Part shown: in pieces, positions 7,310-14,873 of the stretch
Layout: each line of letters begins with the position of its first letter
Position numbering within the stretch: the stretch's first letter is position 1
Origin: CAYOVG01 sp964407285
GTDB lineage: Bacteria > Desulfobacterota > Syntrophobacteria > Syntrophobacterales > Syntrophobacteraceae
DNA length: 25,171 nucleotides
Assembly: GCA_964407285.1 (NCBI GenBank)
Contig: CAYOVG010000052.1
Coordinates: 1 to 25,171, forward strand
Direction: 5' to 3'
Program-made: the position numbers and the translations under genes
Notes under the pieces: generated by a model
What the model was told of the DNA's origin: nothing
What the model saw: the letters and a program-made list of their open reading frames with translations, nothing else
The model's database searches: none

Positions 7310-8386
7310 TTACGGCAGTGTTATCCACAGGAAAGCCCCGATGATGGCGAAGGCCCCGTTTCCGGCCCAGACCCCCAGGAACGCGGGCAGCAGTTCGGCG
7401 GTCGCCATCGAGCATCCCACCTGGAGAATGCAAAGATAGACGAATGCGACGATCAGCGCAATTCCCACGCTCGCCGCGATGCCCCCCTGCACGCTCTGGC
7501 GAAGAGCTATCGTAAGGCCGAGGAGACTCAGCACGAAGGTCGTGGCCGGCAGAGCCAGCCTGAGATGAAGCTCCACGTAGTACGGGGTGGCGTTGTATCC
7601 TTCCTGGCTGATCTTTTCGGCATAGGTGTAGAGGTCGAACCAGTCCAGTTCGTCCGGGATGGTCGCGATTCCTCCGAAATCCTCGGGCTTTTCCCGCAGA
7701 TCCAAAGGCAGTTGCTTGAACCACTCCTGGGTCGTGCCCGTTTCCCTAAGGGTAAGGATAACCCCGTTTTCCGCCACCCAGTGGCCGTTTTTCCACCGCA
7801 GCCTCCGGGCGTCTATCCTCCGGTTGAGTTTGAACTCGGAGTCATCCAGGAAAAACAGGGTCACCCTTTCGAGACTCTGCTCCTTATGATTGTAGTACCG
7901 GCTTTCGTATATCACGTCCTGCCCGCGAAACCACACGGTTTCCTGTCCGTAGCGCACCGATGATTTGGTGCGGGTTACGTCCTGCCGCCAGATGTCCTGC
8001 GCCTTCTTGTTCAGCGCGCGGGCAACGGTTTCCCCGATTCCGAAGTTAACGACGGCCAGCATCAGCGCGGCGGCAAGTATCGGCCCGGCGTAGGAAAGGG
8101 AGTTCAAACCCGCTGCTTTCATTGCGATGATTTCCCGGTTGCGGTTGAGAATCCCCAGCGAAATGAGAGACGCCAGGAGAGCCGCTATCGGGATACCCTG
8201 GGAAACGATGAAGGGGGACTTGTACAGGAAGTAGGAGATCATCTTGAGGGCGCCGATGTTGTTGTCGAGGAACGTGTCGACCTTTTCGAAGAAGTCGATA
8301 ATCAGGTAAATCCCCAGAAACGCCAGGAGCGTGAGAAAAAATATGGGAAAAAAAACCGTCAATACATACCGATGGATGATCTTCAT
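7310..8386 (-). CDS. lptG: LPS export ABC transporter permease LptG
   Basis: 358 residues, the usual LptG length, ATG at 8384-8386. The start MKIIHRYVLTVFFPIFFLTL is the typical first membrane helix of the YjgP/YjgQ family. The coupling-helix region LGILNRNREIIAMKAAGLN follows the third helix, then comes a periplasmic beta-jellyroll domain (about residues 130-270), and three membrane helices close the protein. Together with LptF it forms the transmembrane part of LptB2FG, which extracts lipopolysaccharide from the inner membrane and passes it to LptC/LptA. The ATPase LptB is not in this window, as usual. It lies 47 nt downstream of lptF, with the same orientation. Confidence 0.95.
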   Translation of the reverse strand: MKIIHRYVLTVFFPIFFLTLLAFLGIYLIIDFFEKVDTFLDNNIGALKMISYFLYKSPFIVSQGIPIAALLASLISLGILNRNREIIAMKAAGLNSLSYAGPILAAALMLAVVNFGIGETVARALNKKAQDIWRQDVTRTKSSVRYGQETVWFRGQDVIYESRYYNHKEQSLERVTLFFLDDSEFKLNRRIDARRLRWKNGHWVAENGVILTLRETGTTQEWFKQLPLDLREKPEDFGGIATIPDELDWFDLYTYAEKISQEGYNATPYYVELHLRLALPATTFVLSLLGLTIALRQSVQGGIAASVGIALIVAFVYLCILQVGCSMATAELLPAFLGVWAGNGAFAIIGAFLWITLP

Positions 8387-8433
8387 ATGGACGAGTCAAC
8401 CTCTCGCTAAGGACCCCTCGCAATCGCCTTTCG

Positions 8434-9618
8434 CTAGTGTCCTCTCGTAATCCTGAGCAGTTTTCGCGTAGGTCGCCAGACTTCCAGGTATTCCATGATC
8501 CTGGTTAATTTGAAGCCTGTTTCCCTGTCGGTCTTGATCCACAGGTAGAGGCCGAGAACGAACGTGAGAAAATTGGGCCCCCAGATGGCGACCAGGGGCG
8601 GTATCACATTGTTCTCTCCAAGGCCCTTTCCGGCGGAGAGCAGGACATAATAAGAAAGGAACAGGCCCAACCCGAGCGTAACTCCGGTCATGCGGTTTCC
8701 CTGGCGGAAGAGCGACCCGAGGGGAGCGCCCACCATCCCCAGGAGAAAGCAGGCGACCGGAAGCGCGAGTCGCTGGTGGAACTCGAGTCCATATCGGGCC
8801 GGCTTGCGGACGGTGTGTTCCCTCCCGAGCACCTCCCGCAGTTCCGATAAGCTCATTTCCGATCGGGTCTTCTCGGTCTTCGTGACATTGGTCACTATTT
8901 CCTCGAAATCGATCTTGAGATCGTACACCTTGAAGGAAACGATCTGGCTGTCCTGCAGGTCCTTTCCCACCCGGCTCATCACTCCGTTGTGGATCTTGAA
9001 CACGACCTCGTGCTGGTCTTCCTGGTAGGAAAGGCTCGCATGCTCGGCTATGATCGCCACCTGGGCATCGGGTTGCCTGTCGTCCCGGATGAACACCCCC
9101 TCGAGAAGAAACGAGGATGGCTCCACCTTCTGGAAGAAAAAAACCATCTTGGGGATGGCGTCGATGAACGTCCCTTCCTTCATGAGCGCGGGAATACTGG
9201 ACTGCCCCAGGGAAGTGAGTTTCTCTCGAAAGCTCTTGTTGCAGGAGGGCATGAGCCAGATCGCCGAGTAGAGCGCGAACGCGGTGCTCAGGGCGAGCAC
9301 GGCGAACACCGGCGGGACGAACTGGCGGAAACTGATCCCGGCCGCCCGCATGGCGATGATCTCGTTGTCGCTGCTCAACCGCACGAAAGCCAGCAACACC
9401 CCCATCAGGGAAGCCATGGGAAGGATGTAGAGGAAAAGCTTCGGCATCGCCAGGATCATGATCAAAGCGAGGTCGGCCACCGTCAGGGACGACGTGAAGA
9501 GGTACTGCGCGATCTGCATGAGTCTTCCCGTAATCAGGACGATGCTCACGCCGAAAAAGCACACACCCAGGGGAACCAACTGTTCTTTTATCACGTAACG
9601 ATATAAAATGAGTTTCAT
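8434..9618 (-). CDS. lptF: LPS export ABC transporter permease LptF
   Basis: 394 residues from the ATG at 9616-9618 (MKLILYRYVIKEQLVPLGV), which matches the normal N-terminus of the family; a 23-residue extension to 9687 is open but not family-like. The membrane core carries the coupling segment FVRLSSDNEIIAMRAAGIS, followed by a large periplasmic domain that contains GTFIDAIPKMVFFFQ, and a second set of three helices with SRVGKDLQDSQIVSF just before it. It pairs with LptG in the LptB2FG lipopolysaccharide extractor of the inner membrane. It is the first gene of the leftward set lptF-lptG-GT39-sialidase-like-membrane protein, so the promoter should be in the divergent region 9619-9905. Confidence 0.95.
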   Translation of the reverse strand: MKLILYRYVIKEQLVPLGVCFFGVSIVLITGRLMQIAQYLFTSSLTVADLALIMILAMPKLFLYILPMASLMGVLLAFVRLSSDNEIIAMRAAGISFRQFVPPVFAVLALSTAFALYSAIWLMPSCNKSFREKLTSLGQSSIPALMKEGTFIDAIPKMVFFFQKVEPSSFLLEGVFIRDDRQPDAQVAIIAEHASLSYQEDQHEVVFKIHNGVMSRVGKDLQDSQIVSFKVYDLKIDFEEIVTNVTKTEKTRSEMSLSELREVLGREHTVRKPARYGLEFHQRLALPVACFLLGMVGAPLGSLFRQGNRMTGVTLGLGLFLSYYVLLSAGKGLGENNVIPPLVAIWGPNFLTFVLGLYLWIKTDRETGFKLTRIMEYLEVWRPTRKLLRITRGH

Positions 9619-9740
9619 ACAATCCCGAACTCTGGAGAAACCGTAAATACCTATTTGGTGCACTACCTTACACCATGACGGCGCCAAAGTCCACCATGGG
9701 GTGAGGGGGAAGCATCGGGGGACCGGCGTCGGATATTGGC

Positions 9741-9770
9741 TTGACAGACGATTTTTTTGCGTGCTATCGG
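9741..9770 (+). promoter_or_regulatory. Putative sigma70-type promoter for the acidic gene/valS direction
   Basis: TTGACA at 9741-9746 is a perfect -35 hexamer. At 18 nt a weak -10, TATCGG (9765-9770), follows. The region 9619-9905 lies between the divergent lptF and the acidic protein gene and must hold promoters for both; no equally clear pair is visible for lptF. Confidence 0.4.
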
Positions 9771-9905
9771 TTGCTTGCTGTTTGCGTCCGGAAGGGTTAT
9801 TAAGAGATGCCCGAACGGCGATATCAATGTTTTCTGCTACTACCCGTGCAAGACCCGGCCGAGACAGCGATCATGGCCTTCTGATCATTCTCATGGGAGT
9901 ACTCG

Positions 9906-10733
9906 ATGAAAAAGCGACAACAGGAATGGAAAGACGACGATATGGAAGATCCCGCGGAACTGGTCGGGGTCTTCGACGATCTGGAGGGACTGGGCGAACC
10001 GGCTGACGACGATGGGATTATCGACCTCGACGAGATAGTGGAGCTGACCGAGGAAGCACAGGGAGAAGGCGACGAGAAGGGAGACCTCCTGGATGCCGGC
10101 GGCATCCTGGATTTCGGGGATGTGGACATGGATATGGGAGGACCTGGGAAGATGGGGCTTTCCGATGAAGACGATTTCTTCAAGGACCTGACCTTCACCG
10201 ACGCCGACGATACGATCCCCCTTGCGGATGGTGAAAGCCTGGAAGTAAAAGTGGTCGACGAACTGGCGGAAACCCACGTGGGCGAGGACGACCTGGATTT
10301 CGGGTCGCTCATGGGGTTCTCCGAAGAGACGGAAGCATCCGGAGAGTTGAAGGACGACGACAGCCTGGGGGGGCTGGACGGCCTGGAGGCGCTCGTCGGC
10401 CTGAACGGCGATGACTCCTCCGACGATGTGCCGGACGACCTGCTGGGATTCGGGGATGAAGCCGCTGCCGGCCTTGCGGGGGCCACCGTCGGAGTTGCCG
10501 CCGGTGTCGCCGGGGCGGCCGCTTTGCGGAGTAAGTCGAAGGAAGATACGAACGATAAGCGCGGTGCGGATAGCGGTGATCCGGAGATCGAGGAGTTGAT
10601 CTCTCTCATCGAAGGCAGGCTGGTGGGAGTGGTGGAGCGGATTGTGGAATCCCGCCTGACGGACATCGTACGGACGGTGCTGCGCGAGGAAATCGAGCGG
10701 ATGAAACGGGATATGGGGCCGGCGGAATACTAG
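9906..10733 (+). CDS. Highly acidic, probably disordered protein with C-terminal helix; PopZ-like architecture
   Basis: 275 residues, ATG at 9906 with GGGAG about six bases upstream. Residues 1-190 hold 64 Asp/Glu against only nine Lys/Arg, few aromatic residues and short hydrophobic beads (GIIDLDEIVEL at 37-47, GILDFGDVDM, LDFGSLMGF), so this part is likely unstructured. Residues 186-207 are Ala/Gly/Val only and could be a membrane-touching or packing helix. A charged linker follows, then a predicted amphipathic helix at about 226-270 (EIEELISLIEGRL, then SRLTDIVRTVLREEIERM). No enzyme motif is seen. An acidic disordered region plus a C-terminal helical oligomerisation segment, encoded just before valS, recalls PopZ (DUF2497), the polar organiser of alphaproteobacteria. 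From memory, deltaproteobacteria also have proteins with IIDLTDVV-type beads and similar tails. Homology is unproven. Confidence 0.75.
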   Translation: MKKRQQEWKDDDMEDPAELVGVFDDLEGLGEPADDDGIIDLDEIVELTEEAQGEGDEKGDLLDAGGILDFGDVDMDMGGPGKMGLSDEDDFFKDLTFTDADDTIPLADGESLEVKVVDELAETHVGEDDLDFGSLMGFSEETEASGELKDDDSLGGLDGLEALVGLNGDDSSDDVPDDLLGFGDEAAAGLAGATVGVAAGVAGAAALRSKSKEDTNDKRGADSGDPEIEELISLIEGRLVGVVERIVESRLTDIVRTVLREEIERMKRDMGPAEY

Positions 10734-10931
10734 GATGGGGAGCGGAACCGTACTACCGGCCGGCCATATGAGTCATTTATGGGGCGCCTGGTGAATACAG
10801 GTATGACGCGCGTCGGCGTTGGGCCGGTTCCCCCGTTCATGCTTCGGAACTCGATCATGGACCGGGAAACGGCGCGGGGCTTGCGCGCGTTGACGATGCA
10901 GGTGGACAGAGGTGGACAGGAGAGCATTTCT
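10734..10931 (+). other. Leader between the acidic gene and valS
   Basis: 198 nt without a convincing gene. The only notable structure is a tandem repeat, GGTGGACAGA (10901-10910) followed by GGTGGACAGG (10911-10920), whose end supplies the AGGAG ribosome site of valS. No T-box or tRNA-like fold was seen. No clear promoter, so read-through from the acidic gene is possible. Confidence 0.4.
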
Positions 10932-13619
10932 ATGACAGATGGCATTTTGCCCAAAGCTTATGAATTTCGTGAAGTGGAATCTCGTTGGTACTCATTCTGG
11001 GAAGAACATGGCTATTTCCACGCTGATGAAAAGAGTTCGAAGCCGCCGTACAGTATTGTGATTCCTCCTCCCAATGTAACGGGCCAACTGCACATGGGGC
11101 ATGCTCTGAATGATACGATTCAGGATATTTTGTGCCGCTACAAGCGCCTGAAAGGGTTCGAGGTCCTCTGGGTCCCCGGAACGGACCACGCCGGCATCGC
11201 GACTCAAAACGTCGTGGAACGCCGGCTCGCCCAGGACGGAGTCAACCGGCACGAGCTGGGCCGGGAAGCTTTTCTCGAGCGCGTCTGGGAATGGAAGAGC
11301 ACATACGGCGGGATCATCATCAACCAGTTGAAGCGGCTGGGCGCGTCCTGTGATTGGGCCCGGGAGCGCTTCACCATGGACGAGGGGCTCTCGCGGGCGG
11401 TGCGGCGGGTCTTCGTCGCCCTTTACGACGAGGGGCTTCTGTACCGCGGAAAGCGCATGATCAACTGGTGTCCCCGCTGCATGACCGCGCTCGCCAACAT
11501 CGAGGCCGAGGGCGAGGAGCAGGACGGGAACCTCTTCAACATCCGCTACCCGCTCGCCGACGGCGACGGAAAGCAAGGCGTGATCGTCGCCACGACGCGC
11601 CCCGAGACGATGCTCGGAGACACCGCCGTGGCCGTCCACCCGGAAGACCCGCGTTTCCAGGCCTTCATAGGCCGCGACGTCGTCCTTCCGCTGGTCGGAC
11701 GCCGAATCCCGGTCATCGCCGACCCGTACGTCGAGCGCGAGTTCGGCACGGGCGCGCTCAAGATAACTCCGGGCCACGACTTCAACGACTTCGAAATCGG
11801 CCGCAAGCACAACCTCGAAGTCATCCAGGTCATCGGGGAAAACGGCGTCATGACGGAGGAAGCGGGCGCGCGCTATGCGGGGCTCGACCGTTACGCCTGC
11901 CGCAAGGCGGTGCTCAAAGACCTGGAGGCCGAAGGAGCCCTGGTCAAGGTGGACGATTACAGGCACCGGGTCGGCCATTGCTACCGGTGCAACAACGTCG
12001 TGGAGCCGATGCTGTCGCTTCAGTGGTTCGTCAAGACCAAACCGCTTGCGGAGCGGGCCATGGCGTCGGTGCGCGAGGGCCGCACCCGCATAGTCCCCGA
12101 AAAGTGGGAGAAGGACTACTTCATCTGGCTGGAAAGCGTCGAGGACTGGTGCGTGAGCCGCCAGATCTGGTGGGGACACCGCATTCCGGCGTGGTACTGC
12201 AAGGACTGCGGCGAAGTGATCGTTTCCATGGAAGACCCCGCCGCCTGTACGAAGTGTTCGGGTTCCAACCTGGAACAGGAAGCCGACGTACTCGACACCT
12301 GGTTCAGTTCCGCCCTGTGGCCCTTCACGACCATGGGATGGCCCGACCGGACCCTGGAACTGGCCAAATTCTATCCCACGTCCGTCCTGGTGACCGCTTT
12401 CGACATCCTCTTCTTCTGGGTCGCCCGGATGATGATGATGGGACTCCACTTCATGAACGAGGAACCCTTCAAGGACGTGTACGTCCACGCCCTCGTCCGG
12501 GATGCGCAGGGCCAGAAGATGAGCAAGTCCAAGGGGAACGTCATCGACCCCCTCATCATGATGGACAAGTACGGCACCGACGCGCTCCGGTTCACCCTGG
12601 CGGCGTTCGCCGTGCAGGGCAGAGACGTAAAACTCTCCGAGGAACGCATCGAAGGCTACCGCCACTTCGTCAACAAGATCTGGAACGCCGCCCGCCTGGT
12701 GCTCATGAATCTGCAGGGGGGGGAGCCGCTCGAGGAAATCCCGCTCAGGCCCGAGAGCCTCAAGCACCGCTGGCTCCTCAGCCGCCTGCAGCGCGTGACC
12801 TTGGAAGTGGAGCAGGCCGTCGAAAACTACCACTTCAACCAGTACGCCCAGACGCTCTACCACTTCATGTGGCATGAATACTGCGACTGGTACCTGGAAA
12901 TGATCAAGGCGGACCTCTACGGAGCGGACGAGGAGGCCAAAGCCCTGGCTCGCGCCGTTGCGGTCCGGGTGCTCGAGAAGATGCTCATCCTCCTTCACCC
13001 CGTCATGCCGTTCGTGACGGAAGAGATCTACGAGAAACTCCCGCAGACCGAAGGGAGCATCATGCGGGCCGCTTTCCCCGAAGTCGAATCCGCGCGCATC
13101 GATGAGGAAGCGGAAAAGCAGATGGGCATCGTCATGGACGTCATCGGCGGAATCCGAAACATTCGTGGCGAGATGAACGTGCAGCCGGCGGCCCGGCTGG
13201 AAGTCGTGTGCCTGTGCTCGGGAGTTGCGGAAAGGGAGCTGCTCGAAGCCCATTCGGGGATGATTTGCGACCTGGCGCGCCTGTCGCGCATCGATACCGC
13301 CTGCGTGGGCGCCCGGGAAAAGCCCAGGGTCGCCGCCGGCGTCATCGTGGGTGGAGTCGAAGTGTACGTGCTGCTCGAAGGGATACTCGATTTCGAAAGC
13401 GAGTCCAGGCGGCTCCAGAAGGAACTGGTAAAACTCGAGAAGGAACTCACGCTCACGGGCAAGAAGCTCTCCAACGAGGACTTCCTGAGCCGCGCCCCCG
13501 CGGACGTGGTCGAGAAGGAACGGGAGAAAGCCGACCGGCTCGGCGCAAAGCTCGACAAGATGCGTAACTACCTGGACCGTATCAACGAACTGCGGGACAG
13601 CGCCGCCATGGGAGGATAA
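10932..13619 (+). CDS. valS: Valyl-tRNA synthetase
   Basis: 895 residues from the ATG at 10932 (MTDGILPKAYEFREVESRWY), chosen because AGGAGA lies 8 nt upstream and the family starts this way; the frame is open to 10779, but that 51-residue extension is not family-like. Class I signature PPPNVTGQLHMGHAL at 45-59 (HIGH motif as HMGH, 54-57), zinc-like cysteines in INWCPRCMTAL, an editing (CP1) domain with TTRPETMLGDTAVAVHPED, the second metal-type set (CKDCG, CTKCSG), and QKMSKSKGNVIDP with KMSKS at 529-533. After the anticodon-binding domain comes a C-terminal arm, KELVKLEKELTLTGKKLSN, forming the usual coiled coil. It charges tRNA-Val in the cytoplasm and edits mischarged threonine. nadC follows after 2 nt. 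Confidence 0.98.
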   Translation: MTDGILPKAYEFREVESRWYSFWEEHGYFHADEKSSKPPYSIVIPPPNVTGQLHMGHALNDTIQDILCRYKRLKGFEVLWVPGTDHAGIATQNVVERRLAQDGVNRHELGREAFLERVWEWKSTYGGIIINQLKRLGASCDWARERFTMDEGLSRAVRRVFVALYDEGLLYRGKRMINWCPRCMTALANIEAEGEEQDGNLFNIRYPLADGDGKQGVIVATTRPETMLGDTAVAVHPEDPRFQAFIGRDVVLPLVGRRIPVIADPYVEREFGTGALKITPGHDFNDFEIGRKHNLEVIQVIGENGVMTEEAGARYAGLDRYACRKAVLKDLEAEGALVKVDDYRHRVGHCYRCNNVVEPMLSLQWFVKTKPLAERAMASVREGRTRIVPEKWEKDYFIWLESVEDWCVSRQIWWGHRIPAWYCKDCGEVIVSMEDPAACTKCSGSNLEQEADVLDTWFSSALWPFTTMGWPDRTLELAKFYPTSVLVTAFDILFFWVARMMMMGLHFMNEEPFKDVYVHALVRDAQGQKMSKSKGNVIDPLIMMDKYGTDALRFTLAAFAVQGRDVKLSEERIEGYRHFVNKIWNAARLVLMNLQGGEPLEEIPLRPESLKHRWLLSRLQRVTLEVEQAVENYHFNQYAQTLYHFMWHEYCDWYLEMIKADLYGADEEAKALARAVAVRVLEKMLILLHPVMPFVTEEIYEKLPQTEGSIMRAAFPEVESARIDEEAEKQMGIVMDVIGGIRNIRGEMNVQPAARLEVVCLCSGVAERELLEAHSGMICDLARLSRIDTACVGAREKPRVAAGVIVGGVEVYVLLEGILDFESESRRLQKELVKLEKELTLTGKKLSNEDFLSRAPADVVEKEREKADRLGAKLDKMRNYLDRINELRDSAAMGG

Positions 13620-13621
13620 AC

Positions 13622-14473
13622 GTGGTGAACGTGGCGCACGGATCAAACCGGTTGGATTTCCTGCTCGGGTTGGCGCTCGAAGAAGACCTGGGACACGGGG
13701 ATGTGACCACCGCGGCGGTGGTCTCCCCCGACCGTATGGGAGATGCCGTGGTGCTCGGCCGGGAGCCCTTGGTGCTCTCGGGCTCGTATCCGTTTCGCCG
13801 GGTGTTCGAACTGGTGGACCCCTCGGTGCGCGTGGAAGCCTTCTTCAAAGATGGTGAGCGGGTGGCCCCCGGCGTTTCGATCTTCAAAATCATGGGGCCG
13901 TTCAACAGCATCCTCATGGGCGAGCGTACGGCCCTCAACCTCCTCCAGCGCTTCTCGGGAATCGCCACCCTCACCCAACGCATGGTGGAAGCCCTGGAGG
14001 GGACCTCCTGCCGCCTTCTGGACACCAGGAAGACCACTCCGCTGTGGCGCGCTTTGGAGAAGAAAGCGGTGCGCGACGGAGGGGGCTCCAACCACCGGTT
14101 CGGCCTCTCGGACGGCATCCTGATCAAGGACAATCACATCGCCGCGGCGGGGGGCGTCACGGATGCGGTGAACAGGGCTAAGGGCGGAGCGCCCCACACT
14201 CTGAAGATAGAGGTGGAAGTCGACAACCTCCGGCAGCTGGAGGAGGCCCTTCGGGCCGGGGTGGATATTGTGCTCCTGGACAATTTCTCGGTGCAGATGC
14301 TTCGCGAGGCGGTTGCGATGAACAGGGGGAGGGCCCTGCTGGAAGCCTCCGGGGGCGTCACGCTCGATACTGTTCGATCCATCGGGCAAACCGGTGTGGA
14401 CTTCGTGAGCTGCGGCGCGTTGACGCATTCCGCTCGCGCTGTCGATATCAGCCTGGAGATTTGCGCGGTGTGA
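13622..14473 (+). CDS. nadC: Nicotinate-nucleotide pyrophosphorylase (carboxylating), quinolinate phosphoribosyltransferase
   Basis: 283 residues, normal length. The start is GTG at 13622 or the next codon GTG at 13625; GGAGGA at 13611-13616, inside the end of valS, serves as ribosome site. It converts quinolinate and PRPP to nicotinate mononucleotide, CO2 and pyrophosphate, the third step of de novo NAD synthesis. Motifs in order: EEDLGHGDVTT (20-30), ERTALNLLQRFSGIATLT (101-118), the substrate-binding DTRKTTPLWRALEKKAVRDGG (134-154) and NHRFGLSDGILIKDNH (157-172), IEVEVDNL, DIVLLDN, and LEASGGV near the C-terminus. All the basic residues expected to bind quinolinate and PRPP appear to be present. 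It lies 2 nt after valS and is surely cotranscribed with it, an association of convenience; nadA/nadB are not in the window. Confidence 0.97.
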   Translation: MVNVAHGSNRLDFLLGLALEEDLGHGDVTTAAVVSPDRMGDAVVLGREPLVLSGSYPFRRVFELVDPSVRVEAFFKDGERVAPGVSIFKIMGPFNSILMGERTALNLLQRFSGIATLTQRMVEALEGTSCRLLDTRKTTPLWRALEKKAVRDGGGSNHRFGLSDGILIKDNHIAAAGGVTDAVNRAKGGAPHTLKIEVEVDNLRQLEEALRAGVDIVLLDNFSVQMLREAVAMNRGRALLEASGGVTLDTVRSIGQTGVDFVSCGALTHSARAVDISLEICAV

Positions 14474-14475
14474 TG

Positions 14476-14524
14476 CGGGTTGCGAGTTACGGGTTGCGGG
14501 TTACGAGTTGCGGGTTGCGGGTTG
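14476..14524 (+). repeat. Heptamer tandem repeat, seven copies of CGRGTTR
   Basis: Seven contiguous 7-mers follow the nadC stop: CGGGTTG, CGAGTTA, CGGGTTG, CGGGTTA, CGAGTTG, CGGGTTG, CGGGTTG. All variation is purine for purine at positions 3 and 7. A degenerate eighth unit (GAAGTTT) follows. The pattern suggests slipped-strand growth of a simple repeat; no protein is encoded. Confidence 0.85.
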
Positions 14525-14594
14525 GAAGTTTCAAAGATACGGCTGTTTCGTGGGTGGTGTGTTCACCGCGGAGCAGAGATCAGACCATTTCGGG

Positions 14595-14612
14595 CATGGT
14601 TCATAAACCATG
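14595..14612. repeat. Perfect 7-bp inverted repeat
   Basis: CATGGTT (14595-14601), loop CATA, AACCATG (14606-14612). Compact stem-loop between convergent genes. No T-run follows, so a terminator role is only a possibility. Confidence 0.45.
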
Positions 14613-14640
14613 TGTTTGAGGCAATGCTTGGAAGGACTCA

Positions 14641-14725
14641 TCGTCACTCCCGCGAAGGCGGGACCCCGGGCTTTCCAAGGTTTTCCGGACCCCCGCTCCC
14701 CGCCTGCGCGGGGACAAGCTTCGCG
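14641..14725. repeat. Paired REP-like palindromic element
   Basis: Two GC hairpins face each other: TCCCGC-GAAG-GCGGGA (14648-14663) and TCCCCGC-CTGC-GCGGGGA (14697-14714). The reverse complement of the second (TCCCCGCGCAGGCGGGGA) closely matches the first, so the unit is a bipartite dyad with a spacer of about 33 nt. The flank CGTCACTCCCGCGAAGGCGG resembles the dispersed extragenic palindromes (CGTCATTCCCGCG...) that I recall from many proteobacterial genomes. Such elements lie at convergent gene ends and can limit read-through or bind nucleoid proteins. Confidence 0.7.
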
Positions 14726-14873
14726 GGGGCGGCCCTGAAGCGTTGTCCTGTTTTCAACCATGCCCCATTTCACAGGTGGTCGCGTGAAAACCGCGGCGAA
14801 CTCGGTAGTCGGATTGGATCGGCATTCTTCCGGCTTCCGATTCTTCTATTGTGCGGATTGCGGGACGGACCGG

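Larger units (their letters stand above)
14474..14873. other. 400-nt convergent intergenic region with repeats
   Basis: It lies between nadC (+) and the MFS fusion (-). It holds a heptamer tandem repeat (14476-14524), a small perfect stem-loop (14595-14612) and a paired REP-like element (14641-14725), each listed separately. No plausible gene, tRNA or classic terminator with a T-run is visible in the rest. Confidence 0.7.

Noticed and set aside
8387..8433. Repeat-like spacer between lptF and lptG
   Set aside because: Short TCGCTA and CCTCTCG/CCCCTCG echoes only; too short to separate from chance.
9619..9687. N-terminal extension of lptF
   Set aside because: 23 residues not typical of LptF; MKLILYRYV is the expected beginning.
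10779..10931. Upstream start for valS
   Set aside because: The 51 extra residues do not look like ValS, whereas ATG 10932 has a good AGGAGA site and a normal N-terminus.
10734..10931. T-box or other tRNA-sensing leader before valS
   Set aside because: No T-box core sequence, no terminator hairpin with T-run, and such leaders belong mainly to Gram-positive bacteria.
10992..13646. 884-residue open frame antisense to valS
   Set aside because: It is the shadow of the strongly biased codons of valS: His/Val/Asp-rich, no domain, no ribosome site, while valS itself is certain.
14476..14725. CRISPR array at the nadC-MFS spacer
   Set aside because: The 7-bp units are contiguous with no spacers, and the palindromes are only two and in inverted arrangement; no array of 25-40 nt repeats is present anywhere in the window.
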